NCBI GenBank assembly: GCA_050303415.1
Contig: JBNLBS010000003.1
Location: forward strand, 1 to 64,000
Length of the DNA: 64,000 nt
Origin: JBNLBS01 sp050303415
Lineage (GTDB): Bacteria; Pseudomonadota; Gammaproteobacteria; Methylococcales; Methylomonadaceae
Direction of reading: 5' to 3'
Shown: piece by piece, positions 8,410-18,147 of the stretch
Layout: each line of letters begins with the position of its first letter
How positions within the stretch are numbered: position 1 is the first letter of the stretch
Program-made: the position numbers and the translations under genes
The notes under the pieces: model-generated
Told to the model about the DNA's origin: nothing
The model's database searches: none
Seen by the model: only the letters and a program-made list of their open reading frames with translations

Positions 8410-9624
8410 TTAAATATGTAACAGCATGTTCGCCGGATATTCCAGATAGTTTTTAATGGCAACTAAAAATTGCACGGCTTCTTGACCATCTACCAGTCTA
8501 TGGTCGTAAGATAAAGCCAGATACATAATTGGTCGAATGACAATCTCACCGTTCTCGACCACAGGACGTTCTTTAATACTGTGCATACCCAATATTGCAC
8601 ACTGGGGTGGGTTAATAATCGGTGTGGAAAGCATGGAGCCAAAGATACCGCCGTTGGTAATCGTGAATGTACCGCCATTTAAATCTTCATATGTCAATGA
8701 GCCATCGCGTGCTTTTTGAGCAAACCCGGCAATTTTTTTCTCAATATCGGCAAAATCAAGCTGGTCGGCATTACGAATAATCGGCACCGTCAGCCCACGG
8801 GCTGAACTGACCGCAATACCTATATCGTAGTAACCATGATAAATAATGTCGTTGTCATCAATGGATGCATTTATAGCCGGGAAATTTTTCAGTGCTTCCA
8901 CGGTGGCTTTGACAAAAAATGACATAAAGCCCAGTTTGACCTGGTATTTGCTCTCGAAGCGGTCTTTATTTTGCTGGCGTAAATCAATGACACTTTTCAT
9001 ATTAACCTCGTTAAAGGTGGTTAACATGGCAGAATTTTGTTGTGATTGAACCAGGCGTTCAGCTATTTTGGCTCTCAACCGAGTCATTGGGACACGTTGC
9101 TCTGGTCTTGTACCGGTTATTTCCGGGCTGGTAAAGGTGGTTTCAGACTCATCAACATCAATTTCTTTTGCTATAGGGGCTACAGATTCGTCTGAAGTTG
9201 TTTGTTCCAGGTAATTTAAAATATCGGTTTTGACTAAACGACCATGTTTTCCAGTGCCTTTTATTTTTCTCGGGTCAAGGTCATGTTCAGTGACTAATCG
9301 ACGCACAGCGGGACTTAAGGGGAGATCCTCAGAAAGTTGTTTATGTTCGGGTTCTGACGCCGGTGTGGCCGTTGAGTTTGATTGTGCATTTTCATCAATT
9401 CGGGCGAGTATATCACCGCTGACAACAGTCGCTCCTTCGGCTTGATTTACTTCAGACAAGATGCCGGAACAAGGAGCAGGGACTTCCAGAACCACTTTGT
9501 CTGTTTCCAGATCAGCTAGATTCTCATCTTTAACCACAGATTCGCCAGGTTGTTTATGCCAGTTAACCAGGGTTGCATCAGCAATGGATTCGGGTAGGTT
9601 GGGAACGCGGACTTCAATTGTCAT
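8410..9624 (-). CDS. sucB: Dihydrolipoyl succinyltransferase, E2 of 2-oxoglutarate dehydrogenase
   Basis: Transfers the succinyl group from lipoyl-lysine to CoA and forms the core of the complex. The 404 residues contain one lipoyl domain (1-75; the lipoylated lysine is K43 in LETDKVVLEV), a peripheral-subunit-binding domain (about 103-137, SPAVRRLVTEHDLDP), Ala/Pro/Glu-rich linkers on both sides and the acyltransferase domain. The catalytic SYDHRLVDG motif carries His375 and Asp379. A single lipoyl domain and the adjacent sucA fit SucB rather than pyruvate-dehydrogenase E2. Its start overlaps the end of sucA by 11 bp. Unlike the downstream Lpd, all catalytic residues that I can check are intact. 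Confidence 0.95.
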   Translation of the reverse strand: MTIEVRVPNLPESIADATLVNWHKQPGESVVKDENLADLETDKVVLEVPAPCSGILSEVNQAEGATVVSGDILARIDENAQSNSTATPASEPEHKQLSEDLPLSPAVRRLVTEHDLDPRKIKGTGKHGRLVKTDILNYLEQTTSDESVAPIAKEIDVDESETTFTSPEITGTRPEQRVPMTRLRAKIAERLVQSQQNSAMLTTFNEVNMKSVIDLRQQNKDRFESKYQVKLGFMSFFVKATVEALKNFPAINASIDDNDIIYHGYYDIGIAVSSARGLTVPIIRNADQLDFADIEKKIAGFAQKARDGSLTYEDLNGGTFTITNGGIFGSMLSTPIINPPQCAILGMHSIKERPVVENGEIVIRPIMYLALSYDHRLVDGQEAVQFLVAIKNYLEYPANMLLHI

Positions 9625-12451
9625 GATTATCTCCTGAATTTATACCGTATAAGGCTGATTCAACGACGGCCTTTTGTTGTTTAATGTGAGTTGCAAAGTG
9701 TCCAACAGCCGGAGAAGCCGAAGCGGGGCGACCTGCATAGGTCAGGTTCAAATTGGTATTTATATTGGCATTAAAATGATGTTTGCTTTGGTACCAAGCA
9801 CCCTGATTTTCCGGTTCTTCCTGACACCAGATAAGTTCGGTTAAATTAGGGTAGGTATCTATTTCTTTTTGATAAAGATCACTGGGAAAAGGATACAGCT
9901 GCTCAATACGGATAATGGCAATATGATTGAGTTCGTCTGCGCGGCGTTTTTCCAGTAGATCGTAGTATACTTTGCCGGAACAAAGGATTAATCGGGTGAC
10001 TTGTTCTGGATTAATGTCATCTTGTTCGCTGATAATGGGTAAAAACTCACCGTTAGTCAGATCCTCCAGAGTTGATACAGCCAATTTATGTCTGAGCAGG
10101 CTTTTGGGGCTCATCACAATTAACGGTTTTCTGTATTGTCTGACTATCTGGCGCCTTAACAAATGGAAAATCTGTGACGGTGTGGTCGGGTTGCAGACTT
10201 GGATGTTATGTTCCGCACAAAGCTGTAAATAACGTTCCAATCGGGCTGATGAGTGCTCCGGTCCCTGTCCTTCAAAGCCATGAGGGAGCAGCATAACCAA
10301 GCCGCTTAAGCGTCCCCATTTGCTTTCCCCGGAACTGATAAACTGATCAATTAAGACCTGAGCGCCATTGGCAAAATCACCGAACTGAGCCTCCCAAATC
10401 ACCAATGTGTTGGGGGTGGTGGTGCTGTATCCATACTCGAAGCCTAACACGCCAGCTTCAGACAGTAATGAATTAAAGATTTGTGGACGCCCCTGATCTT
10501 TACTTAAATGTTTTAACGGTATGTATGGCGCGCCGTTAATTTGGTTATGCAAAATGGCATGACGGTGAAAAAAAGTACCGCGGCCAATATCCTGACCGGT
10601 CAGTCGAATATTGTATTTTTCATTCAGTAAAGTGGCATAAGCCATAATTTCAGCATAACCCCAGTCCAAGGGTTGTGCACCTGCTGTCATTTTGCGCCGG
10701 TTATCCATGATTTTGGCAACTCTGGGGTGTAGCTCAAATTCAGCCGGTAAACGTAGCAATCGTTCGCTGCAAAAACGAATGGCATCGATCGATACAGAAG
10801 TCTGGCAGGGGATATCCCAGTCCCTGTTTAAAAATTGCTGCCATTGAGCCGAATAAGAATAGACTGCATCGCTTAATACCGGTCTGGACACACTTTTTCC
10901 TTGTTCAAGCAGGTTTATATAATCTTGTTGTAATTTTTCAATCTCTTGATTATCTACAATACCTTCCTGGGTTAATTTTTCAGCATAGATTTGTCGAGTG
11001 GATTTTCGCTGACTGATTTTTTTATACATCATCGGTTGGGTGGTTGCCGGTTCGTCAGCTTCATTATGCCCGCGTCTACGATAACAAATTAAATCAATAA
11101 CCACATCCTTATGAAACGTCATCCTAAAATCCAGCGCCAATTGAGTAACGAATAATACCGCTTCTGGGTCATCTCCGTTTACGTGGAAAACAGGAATCTG
11201 CACCATATTGGCAACATCAGTGCAATATAAGGTTGATCGGGCATCAAAAGGGTGGCTGGTGGTAAAGCCGATTTGATTATTGATCACAATATGCACTGTG
11301 CCGCCGGTTGAAAAGGCGCGAGTTTCCGCCATATTCAATGTTTCCATGATAATACCTTGCCCGGCAAAGGCTGCATCACCATGTATTAACACGGGTAAGA
11401 TAGTTTTCTCCCCGCCTTGGCCATAGCGGTCCTGTCTGGCTTTAACTGAGCCTTCCACGACAGGGTTGATAATTTCAAGATGAGATGGGTTAAAGGCTAG
11501 TGTTAAATGTAAAGGACCGCCGGGTGTGGCGATGTTCGATGAAAAACCCATGTGGTATTTTACATCGCCTGAACTTACTCCCGGATTTGATACATGTGAT
11601 CCGGAAAACTCCCCAAACAAACTGGAAGGGCTTTTACCTAATATGTTGACTAATACATTTAAACGGCCTCGATGTGCCATTCCAATAACAACTTCTTTGG
11701 CCTGTCTTTCACCAGAGCGTTGAATCAGATTATCCAGCAATGGAATTAAGCTTTCCCCCCCCTCCAGAGAGAAACGTTTCTGACCGACAAATTTTGTATG
11801 CAGATATTTTTCTATACCTTCCGCCGCAGTAAGCTGTTTTAAAATCCAGTATTTTTGTTTGTCATCAAACTGTTCCTTGTATCTTGAGTTTTCCAGTCTG
11901 GTCTTAATCCATTGCTTAATATTGTTATCAACAATATGCATGTATTCAGTGCCAATACTGCCGCAGTATATCTCCTTGAGAGAGGCAATGATGTCTTTTA
12001 ACGGTTGTTTTTTTATGCCGTAAAGTGAACCTGTTTCAAAAACAGTATTCATATCCTGTTCGCTGAGTCCGTAATAACTCGGTTCAAGGTCTACTTTTGA
12101 TTCCGGTGGGGTCTCCAATGGATTGTTTTTGGCGATTTGATGTCCCCCTACACGATAGTGGTTTATTAATCTGGATACGGCCGTATGTTTTTTATAGTTT
12201 TCCTGTGTTAGTTTTTGAAAGCTGGAAAGGTTGTCATGAAAATGACTATGAGGCTGAGAAAAACGCTCTACGATGGGGCTGTGCGGCATCTCTTGGCTGG
12301 CGTATTGGTGAATTTTATCAAACTTTAAACGCCAACTCTCCGGGATGGATTCCGGGTTTTCTAAATACTGTTCATATAAGTATTCTATAAAACTGGCATT
12401 TCCACCATAAAGAGCGGAGGTGTCTTGAAGCAATTCTAGTAGCTCACTCAT
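9614..12451 (-). CDS. sucA: 2-oxoglutarate dehydrogenase E1 component
   Basis: Thiamine-diphosphate enzyme that decarboxylates 2-oxoglutarate and succinylates the lipoyl group of SucB. The 945 residues are close to the usual 930-950. The N-terminus has the YLENPESIPESWR E2-binding stretch. The ThDP motif starts GDAAFAGQG and ends in NNQIGFTTS. The conserved YRRRGHNEADEP lies mid-protein, and QFGDFANGAQVLIDQFI and SPKSLLRHK lie in the C-terminal half. First gene of sucA-sucB-lpd-DUF2784, transcribed from the 422-bp region shared with the divergent H-NS-like gene. Nothing looks broken. Confidence 0.97.
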   Translation of the reverse strand: MSELLELLQDTSALYGGNASFIEYLYEQYLENPESIPESWRLKFDKIHQYASQEMPHSPIVERFSQPHSHFHDNLSSFQKLTQENYKKHTAVSRLINHYRVGGHQIAKNNPLETPPESKVDLEPSYYGLSEQDMNTVFETGSLYGIKKQPLKDIIASLKEIYCGSIGTEYMHIVDNNIKQWIKTRLENSRYKEQFDDKQKYWILKQLTAAEGIEKYLHTKFVGQKRFSLEGGESLIPLLDNLIQRSGERQAKEVVIGMAHRGRLNVLVNILGKSPSSLFGEFSGSHVSNPGVSSGDVKYHMGFSSNIATPGGPLHLTLAFNPSHLEIINPVVEGSVKARQDRYGQGGEKTILPVLIHGDAAFAGQGIIMETLNMAETRAFSTGGTVHIVINNQIGFTTSHPFDARSTLYCTDVANMVQIPVFHVNGDDPEAVLFVTQLALDFRMTFHKDVVIDLICYRRRGHNEADEPATTQPMMYKKISQRKSTRQIYAEKLTQEGIVDNQEIEKLQQDYINLLEQGKSVSRPVLSDAVYSYSAQWQQFLNRDWDIPCQTSVSIDAIRFCSERLLRLPAEFELHPRVAKIMDNRRKMTAGAQPLDWGYAEIMAYATLLNEKYNIRLTGQDIGRGTFFHRHAILHNQINGAPYIPLKHLSKDQGRPQIFNSLLSEAGVLGFEYGYSTTTPNTLVIWEAQFGDFANGAQVLIDQFISSGESKWGRLSGLVMLLPHGFEGQGPEHSSARLERYLQLCAEHNIQVCNPTTPSQIFHLLRRQIVRQYRKPLIVMSPKSLLRHKLAVSTLEDLTNGEFLPIISEQDDINPEQVTRLILCSGKVYYDLLEKRRADELNHIAIIRIEQLYPFPSDLYQKEIDTYPNLTELIWCQEEPENQGAWYQSKHHFNANINTNLNLTYAGRPASASPAVGHFATHIKQQKAVVESALYGINSGDNHDN

Positions 12452-12873
12452 TAATTATGTCCGTGTTGTGCAGCATTTATTTTTTATCTGCAGCTTCTTA
12501 ATGAAACTTATCCTAAGCTAAGAGCTTCAATTAAAATGAAGCGTTTAGCATATACGGCAGAACTGCTTATATATTAGAACTAAAATAAGATAATACCAAG
12601 CACTGATTGCTGTGTTTGCTTATAGCGATGCAGGTTAAGGAGTTATTGTTTTCCCTGTTTTTTTAGCGGAAAAAAATAGGAATAATGGAGAGTTGTTGTA
12701 AATAAATTTGTCCGGATAATTAGTAATTTTTAGTAAAAAAATGCATTGTAAAAGTATTAAATAATAGAACTAACATTATAGCTAAGTTGTTATTGTATCT
12801 AATAATAATGCCTTACTATATTTAATTAACAGTGCTATAATTAACCCGTAATTTTTAGTAATGAGAAATAAAT
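12452..12873. other. AT-rich divergent intergenic region between sucA and the H-NS-like gene
   Basis: 422 bp without a gene. It must hold the sucA promoter on the minus strand and the H-NS-like promoter on the plus strand. It is strongly AT-rich with many A and T runs, the kind of DNA H-NS proteins bind, so autoregulation and control of sucA are possible by inference. A short hairpin with six-base arms GCTTCA/TGAAGC lies at 12524-12542 in the presumed sucA leader. I see no small ORF with a good ribosome-binding site and no recognisable riboswitch. Confidence 0.6.
12833..12841 (+). promoter_or_regulatory. Extended -10 promoter for the H-NS-like gene
   Basis: The bases read TGCTATAAT: a perfect TATAAT hexamer preceded by the TGn extension. 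It ends 32 bp before the ATG. The sequence 17 bp further upstream is only a weak -35 (TTACTA), which is tolerated in extended -10 promoters. Confidence 0.6.
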
Positions 12874-13188
12874 ATGACAGAATATCAAGGTCTATCTGAA
12901 AATGAATTGAAGGATATGATTGATAATGCTGAGAAAGCATTAAGGGAAAAACAAGCAAATAAGCGCAAGGAAGTTATTACAAAAATTAAGGAATTAGCCG
13001 CTTCGATTAATGTTACTGTAGAAATTAAAGAAGCAGACAGAAGGTCTTCACGAAAAGGTATTAAAGTACCAGTTAAATACCGTCATCCAGAGGATGCCGA
13101 CAAGACATGGACAGGGAGAGGCGTTACGCCAAAATGGTTACAAGCCTTGCTTGAAGCCGGCCATAGTAAAGCAGAATTTGAAGTATAG
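12874..13188 (+). CDS. H-NS family histone-like nucleoid-structuring protein
   Basis: Small DNA-binding protein expected to coat and silence AT-rich DNA. The 104 residues divide into an N-terminal coiled-coil oligomerisation region (about 5-55, rich in Glu, Lys and Ala) and a C-terminal DNA-binding domain. The latter has VKYRHPEDADKTWTGRGVTP, with TWTGRG at residues 78-83 forming the AT-hook-like loop of H-NS proteins. The length fits the short H-NS/BpH3-type members found outside the enterics. The gene is monocistronic, with its own extended -10 promoter and a clear terminator. A paralogue elsewhere in the genome is possible. Confidence 0.9.
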   Translation: MTEYQGLSENELKDMIDNAEKALREKQANKRKEVITKIKELAASINVTVEIKEADRRSSRKGIKVPVKYRHPEDADKTWTGRGVTPKWLQALLEAGHSKAEFEV

Positions 13189-13215
13189 ATTTATTCTCTT
13201 TATTAATTTGTATTT

Positions 13216-13244
13216 AAAAGGCAGGTTTAAACCCTGCCTTTTTT
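13216..13244 (+). terminator. Rho-independent terminator after the H-NS-like gene
   Basis: A ten-base stem AAAAGGCAGG/CCTGCCTTTT with a 7-nt loop runs into a T tract on the plus strand, 27 bp after the stop. It separates the gene from convergent aguB. Confidence 0.85.
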
Positions 13245-13296
13245 ATGGATAATATAAACTTTAAATCATATTACCCATAGTTAAGATAACTATAAA

Positions 13297-14181
13297 CTAA
13301 TCAATAAAACGCTTAACCAAATCAGGATAAGCATCGATTCTTCTGTCTCGTAAAAAAGGCCATATTCTTCGTACCCGTTCGCTATTGGATTTATCCAACG
13401 AGGTGATAAGTAATTTACTTTCTTGATCATCGGCATAATCGAGAATTTCGCCTTGCGGTCCTGCTATAAAACTATTGCCCCAGAATTTAATACTGCCGGT
13501 ATTATCAGGTGCTTGTTCTAAGCCGATACGGTTACAGCTAATCACCGGCATGCCGTTAGCAACGGCATGAGCACGTTGTATGGTTATCCAGGCATCCAAT
13601 TGACGTTTTTGTTCGGCTGAATTATCTTCCGGATCCCAACCAATTGCTGTTGGATAAATAAGCAAATCAGCGCCTGCCAGGGCCATTAATCTGGCCGCTT
13701 CAGGGAACCACTGGTCCCAACAAACCAGTACTCCCAGTTTGCCGATTGAGGTTTGTATCGGGGTAAAACCCAGATCGCCCGGAGTGAAGTAATATTTTTC
13801 ATAAAAACCCGGATCATCGGGGATGTGCATTTTTCGATATTTGCCAGCCATGCTGCCATCCTTATCAAACACAACCGCCGTGTTGTGATAAAGTCCTGCA
13901 GCTCTTTTTTCAAAAAGACTGGCTACAATAACGATTTTTAATTGCCTGGCTATATCTGATAAAACCTCAGTGCTTGGGCCCGGTATGGGCTCAGCTAGGT
14001 CAAAGGTATTATGATTCTCGTTCTGGCAAAAATAGGGACCCAAATGCAATTCGGGTAATATTACAAGATCGGCATTTCTTTTTGAGGCCTGATGGATTTG
14101 CTGTATCGAAAAATCCAGGTTATTTTGTCGATCTGAATTGCACGGTTGTTGAATAGCACAGACGGTAATTTTTTTATTCAT
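13297..14181 (-). CDS. aguB: N-carbamoylputrescine amidohydrolase
   Basis: Hydrolyses N-carbamoylputrescine to putrescine, CO2 and ammonia, the last step of the agmatine route to polyamines. I start it at the ATG at 14181 (294 residues), overlapping the end of aguA by 8 bp; a TTG at 14193 would add four residues but has no better ribosome-binding site. The nitrilase-superfamily triad is present: Glu44 in LPELHLG, Lys117 in KYRKMHIPDD and Cys154 in VCWDQWFPEAARLM. The match to plant and Pseudomonas AguB around the Cys, plus aguA just upstream, makes this assignment specific. Confidence 0.93.
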   Translation of the reverse strand: MNKKITVCAIQQPCNSDRQNNLDFSIQQIHQASKRNADLVILPELHLGPYFCQNENHNTFDLAEPIPGPSTEVLSDIARQLKIVIVASLFEKRAAGLYHNTAVVFDKDGSMAGKYRKMHIPDDPGFYEKYYFTPGDLGFTPIQTSIGKLGVLVCWDQWFPEAARLMALAGADLLIYPTAIGWDPEDNSAEQKRQLDAWITIQRAHAVANGMPVISCNRIGLEQAPDNTGSIKFWGNSFIAGPQGEILDYADDQESKLLITSLDKSNSERVRRIWPFLRDRRIDAYPDLVKRFID

Positions 14182-15214
14182 AGTTAAGCTCAACTGTGTC
14201 GGGTATCTGCATCGTCATACAGTGCAAGCTGCCATATTGTTCAACGATAGCTCTACAAGGTGTGGCAACGATCTCATGCTCGGGAAAGCATTTAGCCAGT
14301 CTGGTCAGGGCAATTTCATCCATAGGGTCATTATAAACTGGCACCATAACAGCCTGGTTAATAATCAGGAAGTTTGCATAATTTGCCGGTAATTGTTCGC
14401 CATTTGAGCTGTAGATTGCTTTAGGCAATGGTAGAGGAATTAACTGGTAAGCCTCATCCGTTACAGTACGTAATGCCTGTAATTGAGTTTGCATGTTTAA
14501 TAATCCGGCATAATGCGCATCTTGCGGATCTGTGCAGGCACTATAGGCAATCGTGTACGGGTTACAAAATCTGGCCAGTGTGTCGATATGAGCATCGGTA
14601 TCATCTCCTGACAGATTTTCCTGGTCTATCCATAAGATCCGTTGGGCTCCTAGGTGACTTTTTAGCTGGTTTTCTATTTCTGTTTGAGTCAACTTTGGAT
14701 TGCGATTCGGATTTAATAGGCATTGTCTGGTAGTCAAAATACTACCCAGCCCATCCGATTCAATACTGCCTCCTTCAAGTACAAAGTTTATGTCTTTGTT
14801 TTCAGTCTGACTAAAAATTGAATGTCCAGCGATGTGATGATTGATTTCATTATCTGCCTGGTGGGGATATTTACCGCCCCAGCCATTAAACTGAAAATTT
14901 AGCAATTGCGCCTGATGTTGATTTTCCACAGTTATGAATGTTGTGTCTCTTAACCAGATATCATTGAAATCGGAATGAATATAATGAATCCTGTCAGTAT
15001 GCTGGATAATGCGCTGGATATGTTCTTGGTGTTGAGAGCTCTTGCATAGAATGATTAAGTGTTGATAGCGAGCGATTGTTTTAGCAATAAAACAATAGGC
15101 ATTTTCAACTTGTTCTAAATTAGCTGAAAAATCACCGCTTTTATCAGGCCAAGCGATCATGACAGCAGTTTGTTTTTCCCATTCGGCCGGGAAGCGTAGG
15201 GTGTTAGGGTTCAT
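14174..15214 (-). CDS. aguA: Agmatine deiminase
   Basis: Converts agmatine to N-carbamoylputrescine and ammonia. The 346-residue protein belongs to the peptidyl-arginine-deiminase-like guanidino-modifying family. WPDKSGDF near the N-terminus, IWLRDTTFI, the FVLEGGSIESDG block and GDDTDAHIDTLARF with the catalytic Asp/His are all visible. The nucleophile is Cys332 in GSLHCMTMQ near the C-terminus, where the family usually reads GGGIHC. First gene of aguA-aguB; the 8-bp overlap couples the two steps. No arginine decarboxylase lies nearby, so agmatine must come from an enzyme encoded elsewhere or from outside. Confidence 0.94.
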   Translation of the reverse strand: MNPNTLRFPAEWEKQTAVMIAWPDKSGDFSANLEQVENAYCFIAKTIARYQHLIILCKSSQHQEHIQRIIQHTDRIHYIHSDFNDIWLRDTTFITVENQHQAQLLNFQFNGWGGKYPHQADNEINHHIAGHSIFSQTENKDINFVLEGGSIESDGLGSILTTRQCLLNPNRNPKLTQTEIENQLKSHLGAQRILWIDQENLSGDDTDAHIDTLARFCNPYTIAYSACTDPQDAHYAGLLNMQTQLQALRTVTDEAYQLIPLPLPKAIYSSNGEQLPANYANFLIINQAVMVPVYNDPMDEIALTRLAKCFPEHEIVATPCRAIVEQYGSLHCMTMQIPDTVELNYE

Positions 15215-15319
15215 TAATGAGTTTTACTTTAGGTGAATAGATCGAATTGATCAAATAAAGCAGTATTTTATAATGACCTTGACTTTAAGGGGTAAGGTTT
15301 TTTGTACTGGAAATAGAAT

Positions 15320-17029
15320 TTATGTATTTGTGCTAGTGTTAAGCATTTCCCTGGCGTGAGCTAAAGTGTTTTCAGTGATATTGACACCGCCCAGCATACG
15401 TGCGACTTCATCAATTCTTTGTTTGGCGTCTAATAGTTTTACATTAGAAGAGGTGATGGCCGACTGGTTGTTTTTTGATACAAATAAATGATGATGCGCT
15501 TGCGATGCAACTTGAGGCAGGTGGGTGACACATAAAATTTGTCGGTTATTACTCAGGCTGCGTAATTTTTGCCCGACAATTTCTGCAATGCCGCCACCGA
15601 TACCGGAGTCAACTTCATCAAAAATCATTGTTGGTGTGGTTTTATCGTTACTGGTGGTAACTTGAATCGCCAGGCTGATGCGCGAGAGTTCACCACCCGA
15701 TGCAACTTTTGCCAGAGATTTTGGCGGCAAGCCCGGGTTGGCGCTGACCAGGAAATCTATTTTGTCAGTGCCATTCAATTGGGGTGAATCCGCTTCATGA
15801 CAGTCGACTTGAATGATAAATTCGCCCTGGGGCATCCCCAGCTCTTTTATCATGTCGGTAATCTGTTTTTGCAGGATTAATGCATTTTGCCGGCGCTTGT
15901 CGGATAACAGTTTAGCGTGTTTTTGGTAATCGGAAAAATAATGTGCAACATCATCAGTCAATTGGGTTATCTGCTCGCTGCTATGGCTCAGGTTATCCAG
16001 TTCCTGTTCAATTTGTACAGCCAATTCGGGTAATTGTTCCGGTTTAATCTGATGTTTTCGACTCAGGTTTTGAATGGTACCAATTTGATTTTCCAACCAG
16101 TTAAGTCGTTGCGGGTCGGGCTCTTGTGATTCCAGATAACGGCGTAGCTGTTGTGAGGCTTCTTCCACCTGAATTTGTGCTTCGGATAAAAGGCAATTAA
16201 TTTCATTCAGTTCCGGTGCCAAATTGCTAAGATCGATTAACACCTGGTGACTATGGGCCAGCATTTGATTGACCGACTGCTGATCATTCTCATACAGTAG
16301 GTCCAGTTGTGCCTGGCCACTGGATAAAATCTGGTCCAGGTTGGCCAGTTTATTATGTTCCGTCGATATCGCTTGGTAGTCGAATTGGTTCAGATCCAGT
16401 TGTTGCAACTCATCCAGTTGATAACGCAGCAATTCTTCGCGTTCGGTTTGATCTTTACCGGCTTTTTTTAAACTCGTCAGTTGTTTGTTTGCCTTGTGCC
16501 ATTCACGGTACAAATCATTGACCTGATTCAGCAAGGGCTGATTGTTGGCAAAATTATCCAGAATTTGCTGTTGCTGAGCGGCAAATTCATCCAATAAACG
16601 TCTTTGTTCCTCAGGGTCAAGCAAAGTTAAGTGTGCATGTTGACCATGAATTTCAACCAACTTTTCACTTAAAGCGTGTAAAGTCTGGAGCGTGACCGGG
16701 CGATTATTAATATAGGCTTTTGACCGTCCGTCCTGATTAACAATTCTGCGAATGATACATTGCTGCTCATCATCCAACTCATTATCTTCTAACCACTGTT
16801 TGGCTTTGTTGGCGTCAGTTAAGTCAAACTCCAGGGAGACTTCGGCGCGTTTACTCCCCGGACGGATGTAGCCTGAATCTGCACGTTCACCCAGGGCCAA
16901 GCCTAATGCGGTCAGCAAAATGGACTTGCCGGCACCTGTTTCGCCGGTAAGCACGGACATGCCTTGTTCTAGATTGAGGTCTAAAGACTCTACGACAGCC
17001 AGGTCGCGGATATTAATATTTAGTAGCAT
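15320..17029 (-). CDS. recN: DNA repair protein RecN
   Basis: SMC-like ATPase that acts at double-strand breaks in RecA-dependent repair. The 569 residues show Walker A GETGAGKSILLTALG near residue 30, a long central coiled-coil (about 160-380, full of Gln, Leu and Glu), the ABC signature ASGGELSRISLAIQV and Walker B MIFDEVDSGIGG. Length is typical. It begins 5 bp after nadK, a pairing common in Proteobacteria, so the two are cotranscribed. RecN is usually LexA-controlled in enterics; I see no clear SOS box near this transcript's start. Confidence 0.96.
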   Translation of the reverse strand: MLLNINIRDLAVVESLDLNLEQGMSVLTGETGAGKSILLTALGLALGERADSGYIRPGSKRAEVSLEFDLTDANKAKQWLEDNELDDEQQCIIRRIVNQDGRSKAYINNRPVTLQTLHALSEKLVEIHGQHAHLTLLDPEEQRRLLDEFAAQQQQILDNFANNQPLLNQVNDLYREWHKANKQLTSLKKAGKDQTEREELLRYQLDELQQLDLNQFDYQAISTEHNKLANLDQILSSGQAQLDLLYENDQQSVNQMLAHSHQVLIDLSNLAPELNEINCLLSEAQIQVEEASQQLRRYLESQEPDPQRLNWLENQIGTIQNLSRKHQIKPEQLPELAVQIEQELDNLSHSSEQITQLTDDVAHYFSDYQKHAKLLSDKRRQNALILQKQITDMIKELGMPQGEFIIQVDCHEADSPQLNGTDKIDFLVSANPGLPPKSLAKVASGGELSRISLAIQVTTSNDKTTPTMIFDEVDSGIGGGIAEIVGQKLRSLSNNRQILCVTHLPQVASQAHHHLFVSKNNQSAITSSNVKLLDAKQRIDEVARMLGGVNITENTLAHAREMLNTSTNT

Positions 17030-17034
17030 ATTGC

Positions 17035-17925
17035 TTAAATCTGATTCTCGTTGCTCCAGTTTAATTTTTCTCTAAGGGTATCGAAAAATTCATGTCCTTC
17101 CGGGTGAATTATTGTAATCGGTTTTGGATCTTTTTTTATAAGAATTGTATCACTGATTAGAACTTCTGGAATTTCCAAGTGATCACAGGTTACCAGAGCG
17201 TTGATTTGCTTTTTTTGGCAAAAACAAATTTCAATCTCTGATGAATCGTTGATGACTATGGGCCGGTTCGATAAAGTATGCGGATTTAGAGGAACCAGTA
17301 CCAGAGCATTCAAAGCCGGGTGCAAAATAGGACCACCCGCAGAGAGAGAGTAGGCGGTGGAACCCGTGGGGGTGGCAACGATTAAACCATCCGAGCGTTG
17401 AGAATTTAGAAACACCCCGTCAATTTTGGTGATGATCTCGATCAGACTGGGCGTAACCCAGCGGTGTACTACGACTTCATTAACAGCAGTTTGTTCATGA
17501 ATGATCTGGTTATTGCGGAGAATTTTAGTACGTAATAAAAAACGTGTCTCCTCTATATATTGTCCTAATAAAATATTGTTCAGGCGTGATAATAAGACAT
17601 CGGGAGAAATATCCACAAGAAACCCCAGACGTCCAAGGTTTACTCCCATTAAGGGAACTTGAAAAGGAGCGCAGGCACGTGCAGCAGACAAGAAAGTACC
17701 ATCACCTCCAGCTGCAATCACCAGATCACAATGCTGAGGAAGTGATTCTATAGAACAGCTGTTGATGTCGTTGTCAGATGTAGGAATATATTGGGCGCTA
17801 CGATCATCTATATACACTTTATATTGGTTCTGGCGTAAAAAATGATATAGGGTGGCTAAGGTATCAGCGATGCTGGAGTCGGTGTATTTGCCGATTATAC
17901 CAATGTTTTTAAAGCGGTTATGCAT
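17035..17925 (-). CDS. nadK: NAD kinase
   Basis: Phosphorylates NAD+ to NADP+ with ATP or polyphosphate. The 296 residues contain the catalytic GGDG motif at 73-76 (VIAAGGDGTFLSAAR), the GVNLGRLGFL stretch and the second conserved block SDGLIVATPTGSTAYSLSAG. Length is that of proteobacterial NadK. First gene of nadK-recN, reading from a 222-bp region shared with the divergent sensory locus. Confidence 0.97.
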   Translation of the reverse strand: MHNRFKNIGIIGKYTDSSIADTLATLYHFLRQNQYKVYIDDRSAQYIPTSDNDINSCSIESLPQHCDLVIAAGGDGTFLSAARACAPFQVPLMGVNLGRLGFLVDISPDVLLSRLNNILLGQYIEETRFLLRTKILRNNQIIHEQTAVNEVVVHRWVTPSLIEIITKIDGVFLNSQRSDGLIVATPTGSTAYSLSAGGPILHPALNALVLVPLNPHTLSNRPIVINDSSEIEICFCQKKQINALVTCDHLEIPEVLISDTILIKKDPKPITIIHPEGHEFFDTLREKLNWSNENQI

Positions 17926-17981
17926 TATCTAATGCTCAATATAAGGGGTAAATGAGTGAAAGAATGTTATTTTGCGCTACT

Positions 17982-17987
17982 ATTATA
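17982..17987 (-). promoter_or_regulatory. Candidate -10 element for nadK-recN
   Basis: On the minus strand the six bases read TATAAT, 56 bp upstream of the nadK start. No good -35 is visible at 16-18 bp, so the call rests on the perfect -10 and its position. Confidence 0.4.
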
Positions 17988-18147
17988 GCTGGAAAGAAAT
18001 TTTTCTGTGCGGCTTTGCATTTTTTACATTTTAGTAAATTTGGCTGATTTGTATGCAATATAAGCAAGACAATTGATTAAAAAACTGTTAGATTTAGTCC
18101 AACGGAGAATAACAATAATTAATTAACAGAAATTTTAAAAAAGCCAG

